NCBI RefSeq assembly: GCF_900111495.1
Contig: NZ_FOIU01000001.1
Coordinates: 2,356,001-2,420,000 of the forward strand
DNA: 64,000 nucleotides
Direction: 5' to 3'
Origin: Chryseobacterium wanjuense
Lineage (GTDB): Bacteria > Bacteroidota > Bacteroidia > Flavobacteriales > Weeksellaceae
The notes beneath the pieces were generated by a model. The model was not told where the DNA came from and made no database searches. It saw nothing but the letters and a program-made list of their open reading frames with translations. Below are positions 41,322-49,679 of this stretch, piece by piece (the stretch's first letter is position 1; every line of letters begins with the position of its first letter). The translations under genes and the position numbers were made by a program.

Positions 41322-43769
41322 TTAAAAATCAACAAAAACGTCCTTTTTAATGCTATGATAAGCAGTAATTTCGTCAAATTCTTTTAGACTTATCAAAACC
41401 AGCTTCTTGTATTCCTCATACTTTTTACCACGCGGAAGTTTAAGCATAATTTGAAATTGATATAGATTATTAAGTCTCGCAATTTGAGCCTTTTCCGGAC
41501 CCAAAACGCAATCTTCAGGAAGATATTTTCTTAAAATCGAACCTAAGAATTGAGAAGCGCGGTTTGCCTTGTCTTCCCTTCTGTGTTTAAGCTCAATCAT
41601 GATTAATTTTGTGAAAGGCGGATAATGAAATTTTTGACGCTCCGTTAAAATATATTTGTAAACTTTCGCCGGGTTATTCATTTTAATCAATTGGAAAACA
41701 GAATGATCCGGATTAAAAGTCTGAATTAAAATTTTCCCTTTTCCGGAAACTCTTCCGGCGCGGCCGGAAACCTGTGTGATCAGCTGATAAGCCCTTTCTT
41801 CGGCTCGGAAATCCTGAACATACAATAAAGAATCCGCTTTGGGAATTGCCACCAACTCAATATGATTAAAGTCTAATCCTTTAGAAATCATTTGCGTTCC
41901 GACCACAATATCCGTTTCCCGATCTTCAATTTTTTCGTATAATTTTTCGTAGGCAAATTTCTTCCGCATAGAATCAACATCCATTCTATCTACCTCATTT
42001 TCAGGAAATAATTTTGAAACTTCTTCGTGAATTTGCTCAACGCCCACTCCTCTTTCATTCAGATTTTCAGAATGACATTTCGGGCATGCTTTCGGTTTTG
42101 AAGCCCTTTGACCGCAATAATGGCATTTCATTTCATTGGCAGCCTTATGATAAGTCATGACAACGTCACAATTCGAGCAATAATTCACATATCCGCAGGT
42201 TTCACACTCCACTACATTCGCATAACCACGGCGGTTGTGAAGCACAATAGCCTGATTTTTCTCTTCTAAGGTTTTCTTGATCTCATCAATTAATCTCAAA
42301 GAAAAATTCCCGGAAACTTTTTTGGAATCCTGAGCTTCTTTAAAGTTAATTAATTCATATTCAGGTAATTTTACATTTCCGAAGCGCTCTTCAAGAAAAA
42401 CATAAGCCATTTTATCTTTTCTGGCATTGTAATAGCTTTCAACAGAAGGGGTTGCAGATCCCAAAATCACTTTTGCACCATAAAAATTTCCGAACACCAA
42501 TGCCGCATCTTTAGCATTAAAATAAGGAGAAACCTCTCTCGGTTTGTAAGCGGAATCGTGCTCTTCATCCACAACAACCAGCCCTAAATTCTGGAAAGGT
42601 AAAAACAGTGCATTTCGCGTTCCGATAAGGATTTTAATATCATTCTGCCGGATTCTTCTCCAGACTTCCACCCTTTCAAAATCGGTGAGTTTTTGGTGAT
42701 AAAATCCCAACTGACGACCGTATTTTTTTTCTAATCGTTGAGTAATTTGTTTGGTCAAAGAAATTTCTGGAAGCAAAAACAAAACATTTTTTCCCTCATT
42801 GATGCATTCTTCAATTTTCTCTAAATAAATATGTGTTTTCCCTGATGAAGTCACCCCATGAAGCAGAACATTTTTCCCTTCCTCAAAGGCTTCGTCAACT
42901 TCCGTTTTTGCTATTTTCTGAGTTTCGGAAAGTTCTTCGATCTCTTCAATTTCGCCTTCATAGCTTTCAATCCTGTCTTTTTGCATATAATATTCTTCAA
43001 CAAGATTTTTATCTGCCAACGCTTTAAAATGCGAACCGGCAAAATATCCGTCTTCAAAAAGTTCGGATTTTTTGATATGTAAATCAGGATTTTCCGTCTG
43101 TTTTTCAAGAATATTCAGGAAAAGTTCTTTCTGTTTCTGAGCTCTTTTTAATGTTAAAAGAATTTCCGTAAGATTTTGAGTTTTTAAAACTTCATCATTA
43201 ATTTTAACGTAAGCAACCTCTTTTGCTTTATATTTTTCAGCAATTTTTTCGTCGATTTCAATATATTGAAGATCAATAAGTGAATTGACGGTTTTAATAA
43301 TATCTTTTTTCGGAATAAACGCTTCGATATCCGTAAGATTAATCAGCTGTCGAACTTCCAAGGCCTGAACGAGATACATTTCATTCACATCAAGATTTTC
43401 AAAATCGACTGTGATATTGGGTTTTAATTTTAAATATGTTTCACTTTCAAGCTTTAAAGAAGAAGGAAATGCAAAACGGTAAATCTCGCCCAGCCCGCAC
43501 AAATAGTAATCTGAAAGCCAGTTCCAGAAGTTAATTTGCTCCTGCGGAACGATCGCCTGATCATCCAAAATGCTGATAACTTCTTTTACCACAAAATTTT
43601 CCGGCGCCTGGTCATGAAGCTCAAACACAATTCCGGTATAAATTTTCTTCCCACCAAACGGAACCAAAACCCGCATTCCTATCTGAATTTCAGGTTGTAA
43701 TTCTTCAGGAACTTTGTAAGTGAAAGATCCTTTTAAGTTTAATGGTAAAACTATCTGAGCGTACTGCAA
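41322..43769 (-). CDS. priA: primosomal protein N' (replication restart helicase)
   Basis: 815 residues. Walker A GVTSSGKTHIY, DEEH Walker B (VVDEEHDSAYKP), and eight cysteines of the zinc domain (CETCGYVNYCSNCD, CHYCGQRA, CPKC). The last motif is GRAGRVSGKG. It starts with TTG because an in-frame stop lies 12 nt upstream and no ATG precedes the conserved QIVLPLNLKGSFTY. PriA restarts stalled replication forks. Confidence 0.94.
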   Translation of the reverse strand: MQYAQIVLPLNLKGSFTYKVPEELQPEIQIGMRVLVPFGGKKIYTGIVFELHDQAPENFVVKEVISILDDQAIVPQEQINFWNWLSDYYLCGLGEIYRFAFPSSLKLESETYLKLKPNITVDFENLDVNEMYLVQALEVRQLINLTDIEAFIPKKDIIKTVNSLIDLQYIEIDEKIAEKYKAKEVAYVKINDEVLKTQNLTEILLTLKRAQKQKELFLNILEKQTENPDLHIKKSELFEDGYFAGSHFKALADKNLVEEYYMQKDRIESYEGEIEEIEELSETQKIAKTEVDEAFEEGKNVLLHGVTSSGKTHIYLEKIEECINEGKNVLFLLPEISLTKQITQRLEKKYGRQLGFYHQKLTDFERVEVWRRIRQNDIKILIGTRNALFLPFQNLGLVVVDEEHDSAYKPREVSPYFNAKDAALVFGNFYGAKVILGSATPSVESYYNARKDKMAYVFLEERFGNVKLPEYELINFKEAQDSKKVSGNFSLRLIDEIKKTLEEKNQAIVLHNRRGYANVVECETCGYVNYCSNCDVVMTYHKAANEMKCHYCGQRASKPKACPKCHSENLNERGVGVEQIHEEVSKLFPENEVDRMDVDSMRKKFAYEKLYEKIEDRETDIVVGTQMISKGLDFNHIELVAIPKADSLLYVQDFRAEERAYQLITQVSGRAGRVSGKGKILIQTFNPDHSVFQLIKMNNPAKVYKYILTERQKFHYPPFTKLIMIELKHRREDKANRASQFLGSILRKYLPEDCVLGPEKAQIARLNNLYQFQIMLKLPRGKKYEEYKKLVLISLKEFDEITAYHSIKKDVFVDF

Positions 43770-43985
43770 GGGAAATATTTAAAATGTAAAATTAGATTTT
43801 TCTTCAGAGAACTGCAATATTTTGTTTTGGTCATTGTGAAGACTAAGATTTTTTTTGAATAGTAATGATGATATTCTTTCCGTTAATCATTATCCAGGCA
43901 ACATTTAACTATATAATTTAGATGCTTATAACACAACAAACTTTCTGTCATCGTGATTGTTACCTATATCGGCTGAAATTTCTTT

Positions 43986-44120
43986 GGTGGCTGAGGCTCT
44001 CGAAGCCACCTATCCTACGATACTAGCCCAGATTGCAACGGCATCCTTTTTTGTTGCGGCCGGCGCGAAGCGTCGGCCGCAACAAAAAAGATATAGTGGA
44101 AAGCTGGAAAAAGCTCCTAA
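43986..44120. repeat. structured GC-rich palindromic element
   Basis: Within a 428-nt gene-free AT-rich gap. Three nested parts: GGTGGCT/AGCCACC hairpin (43986-44010), AGCCCAG with CTGG (44025-44031 with 44104-44107), and a 17-bp perfect stem CTTTTTTGTTGCGGCCG/CGGCCGCAACAAAAAAG (44046-44062 with 44074-44090) extended inward. The rest of the gap, 43770-43985 and 44121-44198, shows no gene or clear signal. Confidence 0.7.
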
Positions 44121-44198
44121 TGAGATTCGGTTTCGAGTTTAATGTTTTGTGTGAATGTCTAAGAGAGTTTCAATTTTTATATGATTCCAGGGATTGTA

Positions 44199-45107
44199 CT
44201 AGAAAAAATATTCTATAATTTCATACCAAATTGCGGAAGTAAAAAATCCTACGATGATACTGAATCCTATAATTAAATTCGTTAATTTGGTATTTAACCT
44301 GAATTGTTCTGCAATGATACTTGAAGTGACAACCGTAGGCATTGCAGTTTCGAAAACCGTTATTTTAGCGACATTTCCCTTTACTCCTAATAATAAAGTA
44401 AGCCCTAAAATCATAGCCGGTGCTATAATTAATTTATACAGTAATGAAACCGACATTTGAGGGATTAATTTTTTCCATCCGTTGAATTTCAACTGTAACC
44501 CAACTGAAAATAAAGCGAGCGGACTTAATGTTGCCGCCAGTTTGTCGAAAAGCGGCTCCGCAAAAGTGAAATCTATAAACCGAGATAAGACTAAAGCTGA
44601 AATACATCCTATCAAAGGAGGAAAAGTGATTAATCTTTTTACTATAAATGCCGCACTTACTTTTCCGGATCTGCTTCCTCCTCTTACCGCAGCAATAATT
44701 CCCAATGTAGAAAGGGAAAAAAACATGGTCTGATCACAGATAATGGCGATGCTGAGGAGACTTTCGCCGTAAAAAGCCGAAATCAGCGGGAACCCGATGA
44801 ATGAAGTATTGCTGTAACCGCTTACCAGTTCTAATGTGCTTCTCGATCTCCCCGAATATCCTTTGATTTTACTATAAATCGCCATGAAAACGAAGCAGAC
44901 AACAGCAATTAAAAACGTTGCAGCAACGGGAAAAAGCATTTCCATCGTCCAATGAACTTTAGGCAGATATTTGAATGAAACTGCCGGAAGCGCTAGGTAA
45001 AGAATCCAGGTGTTGATGCCTTTGTGCGCGTCAGGATGGATAGATTTTGTTGCCTTGAGAGCCATTCCTGCGATAATGCATATTGCGATCAGAACAAAAT
45101 TTACCAT
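44199..45107 (-). CDS. AEC-family transporter
   Basis: 302 residues with about ten hydrophobic segments in two halves. AEC (auxin efflux carrier) features: NTWILYLALPAVSFKYL near the start, ELVSGYSNTSFIGFPL in the first half, and SVGLQLKFNG between halves. The family exports small organic acids or auxin-like compounds; the substrate here is unknown. Confidence 0.88.
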   Translation of the reverse strand: MVNFVLIAICIIAGMALKATKSIHPDAHKGINTWILYLALPAVSFKYLPKVHWTMEMLFPVAATFLIAVVCFVFMAIYSKIKGYSGRSRSTLELVSGYSNTSFIGFPLISAFYGESLLSIAIICDQTMFFSLSTLGIIAAVRGGSRSGKVSAAFIVKRLITFPPLIGCISALVLSRFIDFTFAEPLFDKLAATLSPLALFSVGLQLKFNGWKKLIPQMSVSLLYKLIIAPAMILGLTLLLGVKGNVAKITVFETAMPTVVTSSIIAEQFRLNTKLTNLIIGFSIIVGFFTSAIWYEIIEYFF

Positions 45108-45223
45108 AATTGAAAAATATGAAACAAATTTACGGTTGATTTTTTATTTGATGGTTGAAAATTTTATTATTAATGTGGATCGAATAAAGTTTTTTCAATG
45201 TTTGTTTTTTATAACTTTATATA

Positions 45224-47707
45224 TTAATTCATCGCATCCCAAAGACTCATCACCTCCATCTTCTCCAAAGACTTTGAAAGCTTGATTTTCTTTGACGTTT
45301 TCGGTAATAAATCAAAAAAATTATCACTAAAGTGAGTGTCTCCGATTAAATATACATCTTTCGCTAAAACATCAGTGGAAATTTCGATTTCTGTTGGAGA
45401 AATTTTCTTGATTTTGATGGTTGGCTTTGATAGTTTTAACTCTTTTGGTTTTACGAAGAAATGAGTATTTTCAACAATTATTTTTTCGTTTTTATCTTTT
45501 AAAATGAGTCGTAAAAAAACTTCGCTTTTATTGTTATTTCCTATTAAATTTTTAATTTTAACAGGGTCTAATATTGTTATTTCAATCAAATTTTTTCCAT
45601 TCGGAGTTGAAGATATTTTCTTTAAAATCTGACCTTTGAAATTAATTACCTGAATTTCCAAATTTACATCTTCAAACTTTTTCAGTTCATCATTTATGGC
45701 AAAAAAATTCAAGACTCCATCTTTTTCCTCTGTCAAAATCACCTGATTTTCAAAGCTTCTTTTGATCTGGTAATGCAGCGCCTTCCAGTTTCCCAAATAA
45801 TCAATCGAAGACCACGAAACAACAGGCCAACAGTCGTTCAGCTGCCAATATAAACTTCCCATATTATAAGGTTTTGCACGACGATGGGCTTCGATGGCAA
45901 TCTGCATTCCACGAGCCTGAAGCAGCTGGGAAATATAATTATATTTCACAAAATCTGTTGGGCTTTTATAATCGCGCTTCATGTAATTATCAATGATTTC
46001 CCAACCTCTGGAATGTTTTTCGTGAGCTTTAATGGTTCCGTTTTGCAGGCTTAAATCAGGTTTTCCGGAGAACATAGATTTTGTGGTTTCCAGTGTTGGC
46101 ATTGCCTGAAAGCCATATTCTGATGCAAACCTTGGAACTTTTTCATTATAAATCTCAAACGGCTGCTCTCCCCACCAAACACCCCAATAATGAGAATCAC
46201 CTTCAGTCAAGCTCTCTTTATGCCCCCACCCGATAGAAGGTGAACTTGGCCAATAAATCGTTTTGTCTCTTGTTGCGTATTTTTTTATGGCATTTGGAAT
46301 AATTTCATGAAAAATTTTATTGTAATCTTTCCAAACCTGTAAAGAATCTTCATTAGAATATTTGAATTGATTTTGAAATTTCCAATTGACAATTGCTTCA
46401 TCAATTTCATTATTTCCGCACCATAAAGCTAGGGATGGATGGTTCTGAAGTCGATTGATTTGATCTTTTACTTCTAATTCTACATTTTGTTGAAAATTTT
46501 CATCTCCCGGATAAAAACTTCCCGCAAACATAAAATCCTGCCAAACCAAAATTCCGTTTTCGTCGCAAGCTTTGTAAAATTCATCATCTTCATAAATTCC
46601 GCCGCCCCAGACACGAATCATATTCATGTGCGCTTCTTTGGAATCTTTGATGAGTTTTTGATATTTTTCTTTGCTGATTCTCGGTGAAAAACTGTCGGCC
46701 GGAATCCAGTTGGTGCCTTTTGCATACATCGGATTTCCATTGACTTTAAAATAAAAAGATTTTCCTTTTGCATCTTTTTCCTGAATTAATTCAACCGTTC
46801 TTAAACCAATTCGTTCAGATTTTTCAGCAATACGTTTTGAATCTTTTTGAAGAGAGATTTTTAATTCATATACATTCGGATCGCCCCAACCATTCGGCTG
46901 CCAAAGTTTCGGATTTTTAATTTGATAAGGTACAGAAATAGTATTTAAACCAGGTTTTAACGAAATATTTTGAGATTGACCGTTTATTAAAATCCTATAG
47001 TTTCCGTTATTATTTGCTATAATTTCAGCATGAATATTTAAATCAGCTTTTTGTTTTGTTAAAACTTTTTGTTCGATTTTTACATTTTCAAGTTTGGCCT
47101 GATTCCAGAAATTGAGTTTTACATCTTTCCATATCCCAGCCGTCACCAATCTTGGTCCCCAATCCCAGCCGAACTGGTATTGCGCTTTTCTTACATAACT
47201 TCTCGGCGATTCCGGCACGGTGAACGGAACTTTTTTCGCCAATTCTTTTCCTACATTTACAGCCGATTTAAACTTAATTTGTAAAATATTTTCGCCATTT
47301 TTCACATTTTGCTTAACGGGAATTGTCCATTTCCTGAACATATTATCCGTAGTCTGAATTAATTTTCCATTTAAATAAATTTTTGAAAAAGTATCCAACC
47401 CATTAAAAACCAATTCAATATTTTGATTTTCTAATTCTTTTGATGACATTTTAAATGAAGTCTGATAATCCCAATCTTCATTTTCTATCCACTGAACTTT
47501 TTTCTCATTTTCATCTTTAAAAGGATCCGGAATAATATTATTCTTCATCAAATCCAAATGAACTGTCCCCGGTACCGTGGCGATCAGCCAATTTTTATCT
47601 TTTGAATTTTTAAATTGCCATTTTTCAGAGGATAAATTTCGCTCTGAATATTGTCCAAAAAAGATATTTTGAATGAAAAAGAAAGCAAAAAGGATAGTTT
47701 TATTCAT
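45224..47707 (-). CDS. glycoside hydrolase family 2, beta-mannosidase
   Basis: 827 residues from ATG at 47707 (TTG just upstream). Signal peptide, then a jelly-roll domain, Ig-like domain and the GH2 barrel. The acid/base Glu is in WCGNNEIDEA and the nucleophile Glu in FASEYGFQAMP, both the beta-mannosidase form. It should remove the core beta-linked mannose from N-glycans. It heads a series with cutC, glycosylasparaginase and GH20. Confidence 0.92.
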   Translation of the reverse strand: MNKTILFAFFFIQNIFFGQYSERNLSSEKWQFKNSKDKNWLIATVPGTVHLDLMKNNIIPDPFKDENEKKVQWIENEDWDYQTSFKMSSKELENQNIELVFNGLDTFSKIYLNGKLIQTTDNMFRKWTIPVKQNVKNGENILQIKFKSAVNVGKELAKKVPFTVPESPRSYVRKAQYQFGWDWGPRLVTAGIWKDVKLNFWNQAKLENVKIEQKVLTKQKADLNIHAEIIANNNGNYRILINGQSQNISLKPGLNTISVPYQIKNPKLWQPNGWGDPNVYELKISLQKDSKRIAEKSERIGLRTVELIQEKDAKGKSFYFKVNGNPMYAKGTNWIPADSFSPRISKEKYQKLIKDSKEAHMNMIRVWGGGIYEDDEFYKACDENGILVWQDFMFAGSFYPGDENFQQNVELEVKDQINRLQNHPSLALWCGNNEIDEAIVNWKFQNQFKYSNEDSLQVWKDYNKIFHEIIPNAIKKYATRDKTIYWPSSPSIGWGHKESLTEGDSHYWGVWWGEQPFEIYNEKVPRFASEYGFQAMPTLETTKSMFSGKPDLSLQNGTIKAHEKHSRGWEIIDNYMKRDYKSPTDFVKYNYISQLLQARGMQIAIEAHRRAKPYNMGSLYWQLNDCWPVVSWSSIDYLGNWKALHYQIKRSFENQVILTEEKDGVLNFFAINDELKKFEDVNLEIQVINFKGQILKKISSTPNGKNLIEITILDPVKIKNLIGNNNKSEVFLRLILKDKNEKIIVENTHFFVKPKELKLSKPTIKIKKISPTEIEISTDVLAKDVYLIGDTHFSDNFFDLLPKTSKKIKLSKSLEKMEVMSLWDAMN

Positions 47708-47730
47708 CAATTATTTGATTTAAACGTGCA

Positions 47731-47836
47731 GTTTGTCATCCTGAGCGCGAAGCAGTCGAAGGATCCTTGCAATAAAAAAGAATATTTTTCACATAGAACT
47801 CTAAGACTATGTTTAGATCCTTTCAGGATGACAAAC
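47731..47836. repeat. inverted repeat with GTTTGTCATCCTGA ends
   Basis: Ends GTTTGTCATCCTGA and TCAGGATGACAAAC pair, with AAGGATC and GATCCTT next to them. It belongs to the CTTCGA/CTCAG family: GAGCGCGAAGCAGTCGAAGGATC occurs at the left. It lies between the mannosidase start and cutC end. Confidence 0.75.
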
Positions 47837-47859
47837 ATTGTTAATATTTTTAATTAAAA

Positions 47860-48522
47860 TTATTTATTCTTCAAAGCAATCACCTCATCTGCATTCGCAA
47901 AAGCCCCACCATCCGTGATCGCAGAAGAATGAAAATATCCGGCTTTCGTTACTTCTCTGATTTCTTCAATATTAGTAGAGCGAAGTCCGCCGCCGATGAG
48001 AATTTCGATTCTTCCATTCGATAATTCAACCAGCTTTTTAAGGTTTTCTTTCCCTTCAGAAACATTGGGTTTTTGACCGGAAGTAAGGATCGTTTTAAAG
48101 CCGCATTCTATCACTTTCTCCAAAGAATTTTCAAGATCTTTTGCCCTGTCGAAAGCCCTGTGAAACGTACACTGGTAAGGTTTTGCCAATTCTACCAACA
48201 CTTTATTCTGCTCCATATTTACCTCATCATTTTCATCCAGAATTCCGAAAACAAAACCATCAACATTTAATGATTTTAATTGAATTAATTCTTCTTTCAT
48301 CTGCTCAAATTCTGCATCTGAATAGGTAAAATCGCCGCCTCGAGGACGAATCATCACAAAAATCGGAATGTTGATTTTTTCTCTAAGCTGTTTTGCTGTT
48401 TCAAAGTTGGACGTTATTCCGCCTTCGCTTAATCCGTCACACAATTCTATTCTGTCGGCTCCATTTTCAAATGCGATGATTGCCGATTCCGGATTGAAAC
48501 ATGCTATTTCTATTTTTGACAT
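47860..48522 (-). CDS. cutC: CutC-family protein
   Basis: 220 residues, TIM barrel of the CutC family. KIEIACFNPESAIIAFENGADRIELC at the start is diagnostic, with PIFVMIRPRGGDF and a C-terminal GGLR segment. CutC was named for copper tolerance, but its enzymatic role is uncertain. It lies between two glycan-degrading genes. Confidence 0.9.
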   Translation of the reverse strand: MSKIEIACFNPESAIIAFENGADRIELCDGLSEGGITSNFETAKQLREKINIPIFVMIRPRGGDFTYSDAEFEQMKEELIQLKSLNVDGFVFGILDENDEVNMEQNKVLVELAKPYQCTFHRAFDRAKDLENSLEKVIECGFKTILTSGQKPNVSEGKENLKKLVELSNGRIEILIGGGLRSTNIEEIREVTKAGYFHSSAITDGGAFANADEVIALKNK

Positions 48523-48572
48523 TGATTTGTTTTAGGTTTTGAGTTTTGCAAAATTAATTTCTAATTTTTTAC

Positions 48573-49568
48573 TTATTTTAAGGCAAATTCAGGTTTTTCC
48601 AGACGGCTTCCTTTCTGATCGTAAACGGCAAAATTAAATCCATCCTGAATACAATACGAACCGTATTCACCTTTTTTATTGAGCGCAATAAACCCAACCT
48701 GAATATCTTTCAGATTTTTATTTCTTCTTTTGGTAATCTGAACGATCCTCTCAACTGCTTCTTTACAAGCCTGTTGCGGATTTTTCCCTTGTCTCATCAA
48801 TTCCACCACCAAATGAGTTCCCACCATTCTGATCACTTCCTCACCATGACCTGTTGCCGTCGCTGCACCCACCTCATTATCAACAAATAAGCCCGCTCCA
48901 ATGATAGGAGAATCGCCTACTCTGCCATGCATTTTGAATGCCATTCCGCTGGTTGTACAGGCTCCCGAAAGATTTCCGTTGGCATCCAAAGCAATCATCC
49001 CGATCGTATCGTGATTTTCAATGTTTACAATAGGTTTGTACTGACTTGTTTTCAACCATTCTTTCCATTCTTTTTCGGATTCCGGAGTGAGAAGATTTTC
49101 TTTTTTAAAACCTTGAGAAAGAGCAAATTCCAAAGCTCCGTCAGCAACCAGCATCACATGTGGTGTTTTTTCCATTATTGCTCTTGCTACGGAAATCGGG
49201 TTTTTAATATGCTCCAGACAGGCAACTGAGCCAATATTGTAATTTTCGTCCATGATACAGGCATCCAGCGTCACTCTTCCGTCTCTGTCAGGACGACCGC
49301 CATAGCCCACACTTCTTTCATTCGGGTCAAGCTCGACAAGGCGTACTCCTTTTTCTACCGCATCCAAAGCTCTTCCACCTTTTCCAAGAATCGTCCAGGC
49401 TTCTTCATTAGCTTTTAATCCAAAATTCCAGGTGGAAAGAACGATCGGTTTATTAACAGCTTTATGAGTATTTTCAGGCAAATCTTTCGCAAGTAAATCC
49501 AACGGATTCAATAATAATGCTGATGAGGCCAATGCCGTATTTTTTATAAATTTTCTACGTGATGACAT
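48573..49568 (-). CDS. N4-(beta-N-acetylglucosaminyl)-L-asparaginase
   Basis: 331 residues, Ntn-hydrolase that removes the Asn from GlcNAc-Asn. The self-cleavage site is Asp187-Thr188 in NIENHDTIGMI, and GAGLFVDNEVGAATATGHGEE follows. The N-terminus SSRRKFIKN with a hydrophobic stretch is a Tat-type signal, so it is exported folded. The enzyme family is known from Elizabethkingia meningoseptica (formerly Flavobacterium meningosepticum). It completes N-glycan linkage cleavage with the neighbouring GH20 and GH2 enzymes. Confidence 0.94.
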   Translation of the reverse strand: MSSRRKFIKNTALASSALLLNPLDLLAKDLPENTHKAVNKPIVLSTWNFGLKANEEAWTILGKGGRALDAVEKGVRLVELDPNERSVGYGGRPDRDGRVTLDACIMDENYNIGSVACLEHIKNPISVARAIMEKTPHVMLVADGALEFALSQGFKKENLLTPESEKEWKEWLKTSQYKPIVNIENHDTIGMIALDANGNLSGACTTSGMAFKMHGRVGDSPIIGAGLFVDNEVGAATATGHGEEVIRMVGTHLVVELMRQGKNPQQACKEAVERIVQITKRRNKNLKDIQVGFIALNKKGEYGSYCIQDGFNFAVYDQKGSRLEKPEFALK

Positions 49569-49679
49569 AAGATGGTTTTGAGTTTTGAATTTAAAGTTTA
49601 TTGTTGCTTGTTCTTTGTTGTTCGTTGTTTTTGTTTAATGTAATAATTGACTTTGAACATTAAACCTTGAACAATACAC

